A DNA stretch of 64,000 bases from Tolypeutes matacus (GCA_026826555.1 JAKSZT010053764.1:32788955-32852954), one strand, 5' to 3'; positions 1-11,379 are shown, counted from the stretch's first letter. Notes: a model not told the origin generated them from the letters alone. A program made the numbers and translations.

Positions 1-1965
1 CCAAGGAAACTATTCTTTTCTGATACCTCATCCAGTCAGACTTACACATAGAGCTAAAATAGGCCTGGCAGAGAGAGTGTAAAGGTCTTTGAAGGAGAAA
101 GCCTCCAGATTTCAGCTTACTGCACAGGAATACTGCCTAACTGGCTTCCTGTGTCATTGCTTCCAAGTTTTGAAATCCCACATCTAAAGAAAATAAAAGT
201 ATTCCTGGAGAAAGCCATTCTTTGTTCCCCTTGGAAATGACCTTCCCCTTATTCAAGAACCCAGTGAAGTAGGTATGTGAGCAAAGTTCCTACAAAGAAG
301 TAGTCAACAGGAGAGGACAGGCACGCATTGGGACATTCAGTTAGAAAGCAAGTTTAAAGAGGCTCATTTCAAGTTCAGAGAGGCAACCAACAGATTTTTA
401 AGTCTCCTACAATATGGGACAGATACACAAAACTTTGATGTTGTCTTACACTTTGTCCTGAATTTTCTGTAATCTATCTCAATCCTTACACATATTGTCA
501 TTCTCCTTCATCATGTAGTAAAACAAAATAAAACAGCTCTCATTCAGCATAAACGAAAAATTTCCCTACAATAACAAATCTAAGGAAGACTGAAGGTTAT
601 AAATTCTTGTACATCTATTCCAAAGCATCTGGTCATACTACACGAAAAGCTCATTGTTGGAGGAGAAATTATTACATCTCAGCAGGTACAATTTTATTTG
701 TGTGGTAATATCCTTGACTAAGTAGATGGTTGCTGTTTCCAGACTGTTCCACCCTGACAGCTGCTTCCATGACCTTTAGTTATCTCTGGGCAGTCAACAG
801 TAATGCTATTTCTTTGACTCCCAACATTTCCCATGACTTTGTTCATCATTGACAGATCTGTAAGGATATATGTCTTCCTCCACATCACAATGAAAACATG
901 AATCTTGAAGGAAAACACTCTTGAGTTGACATTTAAACAAGTAATTTGATTTTGGGGAGAGACACGATTTTAATTTATTGTTGTTTTGAATCAGTATTAC
1001 CCTAGTGAGACTGATAGCAAGGCAAGAAAAAGCTTTTCACAAATACAAATGGCTTGCATAGGGGTTTGTGTGAGAACGTTTTTACTTTTAAGGGTGTATA
1101 TGTATATACTTACATTTATGCACATGTATAATGCATATGTATGAAGCAAAAAATAGGAATTATTAATAACTGTTAGGTATGGAAATGGATATGAGGGAGT
1201 ATAAGTGTATATTTATTTCAATTTTTGAATATTTTAAATTTTTTATAATTAAAATTTGTTAAATACTGATATCTGTATAAAATTTTCAAGACACACAGTT
1301 TGCATTCCTATTTTTTCCTCCTTATATAAGGTCACAGGCTATAGAATGAAAGCTATGCATTAAGAATCAAGAAAAAGCAAGCCAAATCAATTTGCTTTTT
1401 GAAAGAGACTGCAGCATGGGATGGGAGAACTCAGGATCCTGAAACGGCAGTCAAGTACACATCCTTCCTTTCTTGCCTCCACGTTTCCTGATTCTGTCTG
1501 CTGCTTGCTTCTCTGCAGCCATAGCCAATAACATGCTCGGGATAGAATCAGAACTCTTTTAAACTGGAGTCTTCCATATGTTCATTACAGAAAATGTGTT
1601 TGCATTTTCACTGCAACACACCGTATGTACTGACGCTGCCTGACTGTGAATTCATAGCTTGGAGAGAAGAGGGACTGGCAGACAAAGTGAAAGAAAGTTG
1701 GTGAGAAGCAGAATTCCAGCCCAAGAGAGTTTCACAGGACTTTGAATTTCTTCTTCTTGGCATAGTTTCTCATTACAGAATGCCTGAACTGTTTTTCCTG
1801 GGGCCCATCTCCACTAGACATGGCTATCATTGCATCGGTTATAGCAACACATGAACTTCCTCACTATGGGGCCCATGAGGCAAATGTATCTAATTTTTGG
1901 TTGGTTGAAGTCTGTCTTTACTATGGTTTCCTATTTCCTGGCCACTGACTCTCTTGATTCTTATT
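1..1965. other. Intergenic DNA, no gene recognised
   Basis: AT-rich single-copy-looking sequence. All reading frames are short (the longest is about 66 codons) and lack any recognisable domain. An AT-rich patch around 1090-1260 alternates purine and pyrimidine (TATGTATA-type). I could not assign any interspersed repeat with confidence; diverged L1 or MIR debris is possible. Confidence 0.6.
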
Positions 1966-2076
1966 TCATGGATGCCTAAAAATTCAGTGTCACTGATATA
2001 TTCTGATTTACCTCTATTTCAAGTAGATGCCTATAGATTCAATGCCACTGATATATTCTGATTTACTTCTTTTTTC
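1966..2076. repeat. 55-bp tandem duplication
   Basis: Two adjacent copies of about 55 bases. The shared words GATGCCTA, CACTGATATATTCTGATTTAC and the flanking T-rich end recur at a constant offset of 55 (for example GATGCC at 1971 and 2026, CACTG at 1991 and 2046). The copies differ at a few positions, so the duplication is not recent. It abuts the TGGA microsatellite, suggesting replication slippage at this spot. Confidence 0.85.
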
Positions 2077-2079
2077 ACG

Positions 2080-2127
2080 TGGATGGATGGATGGATGGAT
2101 GGATGGATGGATGGATGGATGAATGGA
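2080..2127. repeat. (TGGA)n microsatellite
   Basis: About ten uninterrupted tetranucleotide units of TGGA, followed by decayed units (GAATGGATGAGG). It lies directly after the 55-bp tandem duplication. Confidence 0.95.
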
Positions 2128-2739
2128 TGAGGAGAGAGAGAAACAGGGAGAAAGATAGATGACTATATTTTTGTCTTACATTTGGCTGGTCTTAGAGCCT
2201 GCTATTGGAGAACAATTGGAGACAGTCTAATATACAAAGGAAAAGAGGAAACTCTATTTACTGAATCCACATTTTTGTGCTGCCTCCAACAGACAGCTGT
2301 TTGGAATTTTGCAGACATGCCTTTATTTAGCCCACGGCTGTTCTAAGGTTTCTAACTTCTACTTGTCTGGACTAAAATTGCCATCTTATGACCAAATTAA
2401 TTTTGTTATGGATTACTTTAGATTTACAATTTCCCACCAAGAAATAAATACATATTTCTGAAACATGGCATCTCTTTTGAAGAGTTCAGAATCAATGCCT
2501 TTATATAAGATTTTTTAAAAATGTTTTCCCTTTGCTCAGCTAAATATTTCCTTAATATCTTCTCATAATGTCTTAGAGATTGAATTTCTAAATTTTATTT
2601 TAGTTGTGAAAGAATGATCCAGATTGTTTCCAAGAGTGGTCTCCTTAATTCTGATTGGTCCTTCAGAATTAAGTTGTGTGGATTGACTCACTTGAGAGGT
2701 TAGATTCTGTGGTGCCAATTTCACCCCATATGCCCTCCT

Positions 2740-3010
2740 CCATGAACCCTGGAATCAAGTCACATCAGACTCTCATTAATATTAGGGTCACTGCATTTTC
2801 TTGCCTCCCTGCCTTGCCTCACCCTGTTCCTTCCACTTGCAATATACTTCCTCCATAATTATCAAAATCCCACCTACACAGCAAAGACCCACCCAAAAAG
2901 CTGCTTTTTCCCTGGCCACGTTTTCTTTCCCCTACTCAGTCTCCTCCTTGACAGAATCAACCTCTCTTCATCTGCCTTCTTATAGCAAAGATCTCACTCT
3001 TTGACCTCAG
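2740..3010 (+). repeat. Probable L2 LINE 3' fragment
   Basis: Pyrimidine-rich sequence with the feel of the L2 ORF2 3' region: runs such as TTGCCTCCCTGCCTTGCC followed by a C/T-rich stretch ending in TCTCTTCATCTGCCTTC. It is old and diverged, and the assignment is by general resemblance. Open frames here (about 60-67 codons) are remnants or chance. Confidence 0.4.
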
Positions 3011-3027
3011 TTGCTATGGGTTTAACT

Positions 3028-3180
3028 CCAAGTACCACCATTCTCTCCCTGTGTGACTTTAGAGAATTTACTTAGCCTTTCTTGGGATTGGTGAACTAGG
3101 GATTATGATACCTGCTTCTGTTTAAATTGTTTGACATAATGTTTCACAAAGTTAAGAAATCAATAAATGTTGGTTCTCCT
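3028..3180 (+). repeat. MIR SINE fragment
   Basis: Contains the MIR core order in sense: CTGTGTGACTTTAGAG, then a run equivalent to 'cctcagtttcctcatctgtaaaatg', then GATTATGATACCTGC and a terminal AATCAATAAATGTTGGTTC, typical of the MIR tail. It is an ancient mammalian-wide tRNA-derived SINE, diverged and non-mobile. Confidence 0.7.
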
Positions 3181-3238
3181 CTGTAATCATTTTTTTTTCT
3201 TTGTCCTGTGGTTACTTGTGAACAAATTTACATGCACG

Positions 3239-3254
3239 CCCCCCCCCCCGCCCC
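3239..3254. repeat. Poly(C) tract
   Basis: A run of C with one G interruption (GCCCCCCCCCCGCCCC). Simple sequence; the run length may be unreliable in an assembly. Confidence 0.9.
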
Positions 3255-3571
3255 AGACAGTGAATCACTCCAGGCCAGGAATTGTGCTTTATCTTGACAT
3301 TCCATATGCCATCAAGTACATGCTTGTTTCATAACTGTGCTCAGTATATTTTTGCAGGTTTGATAGAAAAAGGAACCCTCTGCAGATTCTGTCTGAACCC
3401 TTAAATAATATTACAAGTTATCTCTTGTTCTCTGATGGGGTTCTGTTAGAAAAATTTTCCTTCTGCACATATCACACACAGGATACATCCATCAATCTTT
3501 TTTCCCAAATGCTCTTTTTATTTTCTATTTTGATGTGTGCACAGTAGACTGCTTTAAAAATAATTGTAGTA

Positions 3572-3832
3572 GGGAAGTGGATGTGGCTCAAGCAATTGAG
3601 AAGTCCCAGGTTCAGTTCCCGGTGCCTCCTAAAAAAGACAAGCCGCAACGAGCCACAAACAGCCATAACAAGGAGCAGAGAGCAGAAGTGGCTCAAGCAG
3701 TTGAGCACTCACTTCCCACATGGGAGGCCCTGGGTTCAGATCCCAGTGCCTCTTGAGGAAGAAAAGCAGACAGGTGAGGGAGCCATCTCTAGGCAGGGGG
3801 AAATAAGGGGGGAAAAAGTAAGCCTTAAAAAA
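3572..3832 (+). mobile_element. Dimeric DAS-type tRNA-derived SINE
   Basis: Two tRNA-like units in tandem. Unit 1 has GTGGCTCAAGCAATTGAG and GGTTCAGTTCCC; unit 2 starts near 3687 with GTGGCTCAAGCAGTTGAG and has TGGGTTCAGATCCCAG. These correspond to pol III box A and box B. It ends in a purine-rich then A-rich tail. Perfect 10-bp target-site duplications (AATTGTAGTA) lie at 3562-3571 and 3833-3842, so the whole dimer inserted as one unit. The family matches the SINEs known from armadillo. Frames across it are not genes. Confidence 0.9.
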
Positions 3833-3849
3833 AATTGTAGTAAAAATAA

Positions 3850-4085
3850 TAGTAAGTTTTTATTAACTCTACACCTAATATGTGCTGGGCACAGATAATA
3901 TATTATCTGAATTCTTCATCCTCACAAGAACACACACAGTTTTTGCTATTATTCCAATTGATGTAATAAGGAACTGAAGATCAGAGATGCTAAATCTGCT
4001 CTAATGTGGAAGGCCACAGTTATAACTATTCAAGGCTGAGATTTGAATCCAGTTTAAGCTGGCCCTAAAGTGCTAACTACCCTCC
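3850..4085 (-). repeat. MIR SINE, antisense
   Basis: Reads as the reverse complement of MIR: TATTAACTC..AATATGTGCTGGGCAC, then CCTCACAAGAAC, GGAACTGAAGATCAGAG, and GATTTGAATCCAG..GCCCTAAAGTGCTAACTAC at the end. Adjacent to the dimeric SINE inserted just upstream. Confidence 0.75.
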
Positions 4086-4099
4086 TCCCCACAGATACA

Positions 4100-6050
4100 C
4101 AATGTGTTGTCTTCTTTCTTTTATATTACAACATTATAAAAACTTGAGAATTAGAGGGAATTAATTATCAACCATGATTTTAACACTTCAACACAACTGC
4201 TGTATTCATTTTACATATTATCTTCCAGTCTTTCCCATTTCTCAAACTGTTTTATGCTGTTGGAATCATAGTGTACCCACCATTTTGTGAGTTGCTTTTC
4301 CCACTATCCCAAGTGTCTTTTCACTACATGTCTGTCCTATATCATATACCAATAATCACCATTTTCCTTTTTCTTTGAGGACTGCTAAAGCATGTGGTCA
4401 GTCAAGTAAAAATCTCATTGTGTTTTTCATATTCACTCTGTCTTCACCTCATTTGGAAGATTTGTGCTTTTTTTCCAGAAAAGAATGAGATTTCAGAGGG
4501 AAATTCAGAGATGTGGCAATGGAAAACATAGCCATCAACGGAGACAAGCTGATTTTCACTCCGAACTCAGAAGTGATAGTTTCCTATCATTCTGAATTAT
4601 ATTTTTTATCTCTTAAACATTTCTGGTTTCTCTCTCTACAAGAAAGTAAAAGCAAAACAATCGCATAGCACACACACATAAAGATCCTAAGAAAACTTAA
4701 AAAAAAAAAAAAAAAAAAAAGTAACCACCAAATCTGTTGGATTATCTCTATTCTAAAATTAAATAGGAAGAGAAAGTATTAGACAACCAGGGATTTGCAA
4801 GCCAGTATGTATGAAGCCAAACAGATGAACAAAAAATAAGAAAAAGACAAAGTATTATTTCACCTTTGTAATGTCCATATTCCTGCAAAGAAATTTTTAA
4901 AACTCTTTTTAAATTGTTATACAGTTTACTAGAACAGAATATACTTTTCTTGTAACAGAGGTCCAACACTATTATGTTCTTGTACTTAAATGTCCATTAA
5001 AATGGATAAAGAGCTGTCTTCTGGGTTATGATTCACTAGGAGTTATGGTTCTTTTTGTGGTTCTGTCACAAAGAGGCTGCCTTTGAGCAATTCAGGTAAT
5101 TTCTCTGTAACTCAGTTTCCTTGTCTGTAAAGCAAAAGAAAAGGTCTTTCAAGCTGACTTTTTTCAGTTCTAGCATTCTTCAAATCCATGGAAGCATTTC
5201 TACTGGGAGACAGGATTTATAGTCTGATTTCTTTCGATGTTTGGCCTTTGGGACTGTGCTAGTTAAAATTGTTAGATTAAATTTTTGGCAGTGATAATTC
5301 TTAAACATCCACCATTTGCAACTCTGACAGCATTCCTTCTGCTGTGGAGCCTACCCTTTAAGAAGACTCCACTTATTCAGTATTGCATAAAGCACCTTCA
5401 TAAGATTTCAAGTGACAAGGATTTCGAGAAAGTCAGATTTAGTACCATTTTTCTCTTTCAAAGGTTCTGAGAAATTATTTTTAGTGAGCTAAGAAAAGAG
5501 GGGCTATTCATACAATTTAATATACTGTGTATGTGTATGTGTGTGTTTAAATATTAGAGGTTCATTTCTTCAGTTTTATTTACTATTAGGCATTATTGAA
5601 AATTCTACCTCCTTTCATCTGCTCTTTAAAAAACCCAAAAGAGTCTTTTGCCAATTCTGAATACTCTTGGCTAAATACTGGTGCTATTTTCAACCTATAG
5701 TAACTGGCAACCTCACATTTGGTAAAGTTCACGAGGAGCAGAAACTCAACATTTGAGTATGCTGTTCTGTCAGCCAATTGGAATAAACAGGAAGCAGACA
5801 ATGGAAGGCAGATGTCTGGAAATAGAACCTTCCTTTCCTGTGGAGAGGAGACTCAAATGAAGACAAGTTTCCAAATCTCTTCTTTTAGACAGTCCTGTCG
5901 AGGGGTGGTTGGGACCCAAATCTAATCATTCTTCCACCCAGAAGAACAAAGTCTTTTATTAAACCTCTGTTTTTCAGCTTTCTTTATTTTAATAACATTG
6001 CTATCAAAAAAGCATTTATTCTACCTCACAATATGCCTGCAAGCCATGGT
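4100..6050. other. Intergenic DNA with an isolated poly(A) tract
   Basis: No gene seen. A run of 23 A lies at 4699-4721 without a recognisable SINE body upstream. The segment 5060-5180 (ATTTCTCTGTAACTCAGTTTCCTTGTCTGTAAAG) looks like a short MIR remnant. Frames of up to 73 codons at 4748-4969 and 5586-5925 overlap on both strands and show no domain. Confidence 0.5.
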
Positions 6051-6054
6051 TCCA

Positions 6055-6560
6055 AGGAGATGGTATTATCTAATGGTTAAGAGTGTAGGGATACAACATT
6101 GTGACTGTAATTAACAACACTGAAATATATATCTGAATGTGATTAAAAGGTAAATGTTAGATTGAATATATGGTAACGGAATAAAAATTAAAAATAAAAT
6201 CCATGGAACTACACTACACTGTGAAGCCTAAGTTAAACTGTGAACTACAGCTAATAGTACAAAGATAAAAATGTGCTTTCAACAATTGTAGCAAATGTAC
6301 ATCACCAATGCAAGGTATTAATAATAGGGTGGTATATGAGAATTCTGTATTTTATTCATGATTATTCTGTAAACCTACAGCTTCTCTAAAAAAGAAAAAA
6401 AGAGTGCAGGAATAGTAGAAAAACAGATATTAAGCCTTAGTTTCTAGTTTGTAAAAATGGGGATAATAGAATCTATCTCACATAAATTTACTGTGATGAC
6501 TGTATAAGATAATCCACATAAAGCCCTCAGTTACTCTTTGTACATGGCTATTTATTCAAT
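6055..6560 (+). repeat. MIR SINE split by an L1 tail
   Basis: The 5' part (6055-6090) reads TATCTAATGGTTAAGAGTGTAGGG, the MIR start. The 3' part (6411-6560) resumes with TTAGTTTCTAGTTTGTAAAAATGGGGATAATAGAATC and TGTATAAGATAATCC. The middle is an L1 3' end insertion, so MIR is the older element. Both halves are collinear. Confidence 0.7.
6091..6399 (+). mobile_element. 5'-truncated L1 3' tail
   Basis: Sequence of the type found at the 3' end of xenarthran L1s: AATTGTAGCAAATGTAC, ATGCAAGGTATTAATAATAGGG, TGATTATTCTGTAAACCTAC, then an A-rich end. Imperfect 11-bp duplications flank it: AAGAGTGTAGG (6079-6089) and AAGAGTGCAGG (6400-6410). Related tails occur at 24365-24880 (antisense) and 53985-55320. 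Confidence 0.7.
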
Positions 6561-8488
6561 AACTGATAACTGTATGTTAGATTATTGCTATTATCATTAT
6601 CTATATTGTTTGAAGTGGTAATAATATTAATAGCATTAATATTCCTCAAAATATTTTCCTTGCTCATAACATTAAGTACTTCCTCTCTGCAATTATAGGA
6701 ACTAGGTAGCTCTCTAGAGTCACCTTGATCGATTTTATTTTAATGCTTTCTTTGGTTTCCTGCAATAGTCTCATTCAGGATTCTTGGGAGCAAGGTTAAT
6801 GCTGTCTTCGTCATTGCATTTTCAAAGCCTAGCGCAGTGCCTAGTGCATACATTCGTTCATTGAACAAATCAGATAATGCCCTTGGGTGACAAGTGGCAA
6901 GAGTGCTTCCTTGTTTTCACTCTATTTTATACAAACTATTGGTTGATCCTAATGTAACAAAATGTTAAATGGGACTCTTTCCTTGTCCGAGAATTGAGGC
7001 AAAAATCCCTAAACTGAGAATAACAGATGCTAAGTACCACTTCTATCTAAAGAGAACAGCTAAAGATCCTAAACACATCCTTGCAGTTCTTATTAAAAAC
7101 AGTAAATCTGGCACAGTGGCCATGACCCCTTTCCCTCCCAGCCTCTGTAAGAGATGCTGACAGGGAATTTGGGGAAAGATTAAGGCTTGAATCAGAAGAC
7201 TAGGTCACCAGCACTCTCAGGGGGAGGAAGGTCCACCCCTCCAAATAAGCCAAGGGAGAGTGCTCCAAGGATAACTTCTAGAGACTGAGGTTTGCAGGAA
7301 AATAAAACTGGCATCTCATTTCCTGCTGGGTGTCTGTTTAAACAGCGGACCTGCTGTATCTTCCTATGTCCTATGTGAGAAGCTAAAGAAAAAGGAAATC
7401 GGAAATAAACTGCAGGGTAAAGTGAGAGAAAAGCAGGGGAGCAGGCTCCACTATTACCATGGGCCAAGAGAGCCCCAGAAAGTGGGGACTTGAACCATTT
7501 TGCTAATTTTCCCCTTGGGAGTACTCCAACAGTAAAACAGTAAAAATTGCATGTATGGAGGGTCTCAGTGGCCTGGGGTTGCTGAGTTTCTGAGTTCAGC
7601 TGGAGAGCAGATTCACCTCAGGCATGACAGCTCTGAAGAACTCCCACAGAGCACCAGGGGAAAGTCAGCCTCAAGTGCTGCCCCCTAGAGGGCACCAAGT
7701 GAGTGAACAGACTTGGATTCTTCCGGTGAATTCTCCCTCTCTAACCCCTAACTTCAGAGAGGTGGACAGAAAGGAAGGGAACGGGTAGACCCTCCAAAGG
7801 GCCTTGAATTGGTTATGAGATTGAAATTTTCACGTAAGACTGAACTGGATTTTTTTCAGACTCCATTATTAAAAATATCAAGATTAAACTGTTCTTATAC
7901 CATGAGTAACTGGTTCTTTCTGGCAACAGGCCCCCAGAGGTTAACAAGGGATGTGAAAGGGAAATCCCAAGGAGGAAGCATGAAGGCAGTGATGAAAGAA
8001 AAAATAAATCTCTTTCCTGTGTACCCTTATAAAATAAAAGTTGTTCATTTCACCAATTATGCTCACAACTGCTCTGTAAGGGAGGGAGGGAGGGAGGTGT
8101 GCAAGCAGCTAGGTGGGTACGTAGATGGGTCAAGCTTAGATGTTAAATGCACCCCGTCATCAAAAAGCGAGTTAGCAGTGGTGCGGAATTCTGAAGCAGA
8201 ACTTCTGGCTTGTGCCAGGTGCCCTTTCCACCTTGCTGCATTACCTCATGTAATAAGGCCTGCCGTTTATATTGCACCTCAAAATTAACAAAGCACTCGG
8301 GCAAACCACTGCCTTGCCAAGAATGTTTAGTCTGAAGGAAATTCTGTTTAACAGGGTGTCAAAACAACCATTAAAGATGTTTCTAAGAGCATTATCTTAG
8401 CACTGCAGGGAGTCAGCTTGATGTGAAGAAAATAGAGAACTGGGAATCTGAAGGCTTGTATTCTGGTCTTGGCTCAACTAGGAGCATT
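6561..8488. other. Intergenic DNA with a CTCF-like motif and a chance ORF
   Basis: Moderate GC in the second half, no recognised repeat. The longest frame (first ATG at 7815, ending 8288, about 157 codons) has no signal peptide, domain, composition bias or splice context that I recognise and is probably chance. A short GGGA repeat lies at 8081-8098. A CTCF-like motif is listed separately. Confidence 0.45.
7678..7695 (-). promoter_or_regulatory. Candidate CTCF-binding motif
   Basis: The minus strand reads CCTCTAGGGGGCAG, one base away from the core consensus CCASYAGRKGGCRS. The plus strand (CCCCTAGAGGGCAC) also matches at 13 of 14 positions because the site is nearly dyad-symmetric. It lies in non-repeat DNA. 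CTCF sites organise chromatin loops; occupancy cannot be judged from sequence alone. Confidence 0.45.
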
Positions 8489-8489
8489 G

Positions 8490-8735
8490 AGAAGGGAGCA
8501 TGGCATTTGGTGTCAGACTGAGATTCAAATTCTAGCTCTGCTAAATATTTAGCAGCTGTGTGACCTAAGGCACAATTGTTAACCTCTTTATTCCTCAGTT
8601 TCTTCATGCATAAAATGGGAAAATGCCACCTAGTTTATAGGGTTACTGAGAGGAATAATGAGGTAACATAAAGGTCCAGGAAAGTGCCTGGAACCCAAGA
8701 GGTTTCCAATAAGTGTGAGTCTTAGTAAATCACTC
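8490..8735 (+). repeat. MIR SINE, nearly complete
   Basis: All MIR landmarks are present in sense: GGAGCATGGCATTTGGTGTCAGACTG, AGCTCTGC, CAGCTGTGTGACCT, CCTCAGTTTCTTCATGCATAAAATGGG, GTTACTGAGAGGAATAATGAGG and GTGCCTGGAACCC. One of the better preserved MIR copies in the window. Confidence 0.85.
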
Positions 8736-9159
8736 ATCAGGAAATTTTTTGCTCTGCCAACCTAAGAGAATGCATATGATCACAAGATACAACAAAAGCA
8801 AATGTTACTTTTTTTAAAAAAGTATATATTTTTATTGCTCTCTTCCCAGGAGATATCTCTCTTTGAACTATGGAAAATCAGGGTATAGATTACTTCCTGT
8901 CCTATTATAAAATAAATTCTAATCTCTCAGAACCAGTCAATTTGCTCTATGTTTCTTAATTTTCAGTTACTTTTATTAGTGTTTTTGGATATATATATAT
9001 TTTCTCAATTGTAAAAGACATACATATTTATGGTAGAAATATGGAAAACACTATAAAGTGTTTCCTTTCAGTTTTTTCTGGACAATATTTTTAAGAATTG
9101 GGCTTTTCATGAATATGTGGCTTTATACCAGCTTTTAAAAAGTTAATACTATCTAGGAG

Positions 9160-9546
9160 GGCTTTTCTTTCCTTCTATTTATTTATCCCCTCCCCCTCCC
9201 CCCCAACCTCGTTGTTTGTGCTCGCTTTCTGCTATCTGTGTCCATTTTTTTTGCTGTGTGACTCTCTGTGTCTGTTCATCTTCTCTTTAGGAGGCACCAG
9301 GAACCAAATCCAGGATCTTCCATGTGGAAGAAAGGCACTCAATCACTTGAGCCACCTCAACTCTCTGGTTTGTTGTGTCTCTCATTGCCTTTCCTCTTTG
9401 TCTCTTTGTTGCATCATCTTGCTGCACCAGCTCATAGCGCCTGGCAGTCATGCCAGCTTGCTTTCTCCAAGTGGCACAAGGAACTGAACCCGGGACCTCC
9501 CATGTGATAGGTGGGAACCCAATTGCTTGAGCCACATCTGCATCTC
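9160..9546 (-). mobile_element. Dimeric DAS-type SINE, antisense
   Basis: Two tRNA-like units on the minus strand. Their reverse complements show GTGGCTCAAGCAATTGGG with GGGTTCAGTTCC (near 9480-9540), and GAGGTGGCTCAAGTGATTGAG with GGATTTGGTTCC (near 9290-9360). The plus-strand left end is a TATTTATTTATCCCC tail complement. No clear duplication was found, so ends are approximate. The overlapping frames are SINE sequence, not genes. Confidence 0.85.
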
Positions 9547-10059
9547 GGGTTTTTGAATTGACCATTTGAAACGTGACTGAATATCTGAGTCAGTAAACAA
9601 TGAAAAGAACTGTAATTCATAAATAAGAAGAAGAGAATGTAAGGAGAGTTTGCTAAAGGTGTTCATTACTGTGAACTAAATCATAGCTACAGAAAAAAAT
9701 TGCAAAATGTATTTGAATATTTAATGGAAATACAAGAAACCAAACACCTATAGAACCACTTTCAGATTTGGGAATAAAAGATCTCTAATTCTTTAGAATC
9801 CCACTTGGGCAATTCCTCTCCACTGCATTTCTCCTCCTTACATTCCCCTAGAAGTAACCCTTGTCCTCAAGGGTGAGTCTCATGCTACTTGTCACTAACA
9901 ACGGTGCTTTCTTCTGATTCAAGTTTCCAGAAGCTACAGGCATCCAGCTGTGGGAGTCCTCCCTGCTGCCACTCTGTCTTGATTTTGCTTATAGTGCTCC
10001 TTGCTATGTCAATTTATTTTAATTTTTTATATCATTGAATTTAGTGATCTTTATTTATT

Positions 10060-11335
10060 TATTTTTACTGTTTCTGTTGCATGTGTGTGTTTAAATCATA
10101 GCTAGAAAGGCTTTCTCCTCTTCTAGGTTATAAAGAATTGATTATTTTCATGGAGTGCTTATATGATTTTGTTTTCTACATTTGTATAGTTTTGTTTTCT
10201 ACATTTAGACTCCTATCCATTAGGAGTTTGTTCTGGTGTATGGTGGATGGTATGGATCTATTTTGCCTCTCTGATGAATTGAGATGACACTTTCATTATA
10301 CACTAAATAGACTGGATCTATTTCTATATTTCCTTTTCTGTTCATTATTATATTTGCCTATTCATGCACCAGTACCATACTTTGTTTTGTTTCCTGCTAG
10401 AACCTTTTTAATTAAAGAGGAGGTATCCCACAGAAACCTTCAGAGCAAACGTCAGTGGCTTTGCAGTGTTACTTCCTAATGTGAAGACACAGGATGGGTG
10501 CCTTGCTAGCATCCCCAGACAGCGACCAGGTCCCAGGTAGGTGGTGCCCAGGTATGTCCCCCAAGCCTTGTACCAGAGCACTGCAACCAGGTCAGCAGAT
10601 GCTCCTGAAAACACGCTGCAGCTGGAGCCTGCCACAGTCCCTGTAGCCGCCAACCACAGAAGTGAGCCGTGGCAGGAAAGCATGGGCTTGGAGGTCAGTC
10701 ATGGCCAGATTCAAACCCCAGGCCTGCCAGATGACCTGTGTGTCCCCTGGAATGTCAGTGTATACGTTCTGGCCATACTGTTTGAATAATAGGGACTTTA
10801 TAGCATGTTTTAATATCTGGAAGGGCTAATCTCTATCGTTTCTCATCTTTTTCAGGGTTATTGTAACTAATTTTTCGAGTTTATTTTATATACTTGAGAA
10901 GTAGCATCTTTATAATGGTGAGATGCCCACCAAGAACAAAATGAGTCTTTCCATTTACTGAAGATTAATTTAATGCCTTCCAGAGGTTGTTCGCAATTTT
11001 CCTTTTAGAGATTTTGACTATTTCTTGTTAACTTTAATTCTAAGTATCTTATTGCTGACATGCAACAGGATTTTTGTTCCATTATATCTTGTAACTGGTT
11101 AGAGTTTATACATATTAAGACTACTGGTTTTATGTTAATCCTAGAGTACACTACTTAGTGATTCATTTTTTGTGTTAATTTTATCATTTATTCTCATGGA
11201 TTTTACATTATATCATCTATAAATACAGACAGGTTTACTTTTTTCCCAATTCTCTCCCCTAAATTTTTTATAATAGTGTGCTTTTTTGTGGCTTTAGGGA
11301 AGTGTTTCTAGTGTTTTCTCATTAAATCGATGCTG
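10060..11335 (-). mobile_element. Old L1 ORF2 fragment, antisense arm
   Basis: Reads as the complement of L1 ORF2 downstream of the reverse transcriptase FADD-type site. Landmarks: ATATCATCTATAAATACAGAC at 11212 (complement of the FADD region), TTTAATATCTGGAAGGGCTA, and GGAGTTTGTTCTGGTGTATGG. Many substitutions and stops. It is interrupted at 10382-10772 by a GC-rich insertion and joined near 11335-11380 to a sense arm, forming a 5' inversion. Confidence 0.7.
10382..10772 (-). pseudogene. GC-rich insertion, candidate processed retrocopy
   Basis: A 391-bp block of much higher GC than the L1 around it, flanked by matching CCATACT at 10375-10381 and 10773-10779. On the minus strand its 3' end carries an ATTAAA polyadenylation signal (plus 10407-10412) about 15 bases before an A-rich end (AAACAAAACAAA). 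These are hallmarks of L1-mediated mRNA retroposition. A piece near 10680-10730 resembles MIR, as often found in 3' UTRs. A 91-codon frame exists on the minus strand but I do not recognise a parent gene. Confidence 0.5.
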
Positions 11336-11379
11336 GCTTTAGATTTGCTAAATTTAGTACACACACAGCTCTGCAGACC

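Noticed and set aside
2080..2127. A CRISPR-like array
   Set aside because: It is a short-unit microsatellite with no spacers, in mammalian DNA.
7815..8288. A 157-codon frame starting with ATG
   Set aside because: No recognised domain or family, no splice or promoter context, and the size is within chance for AT-moderate DNA. No transcript evidence is possible from sequence alone.
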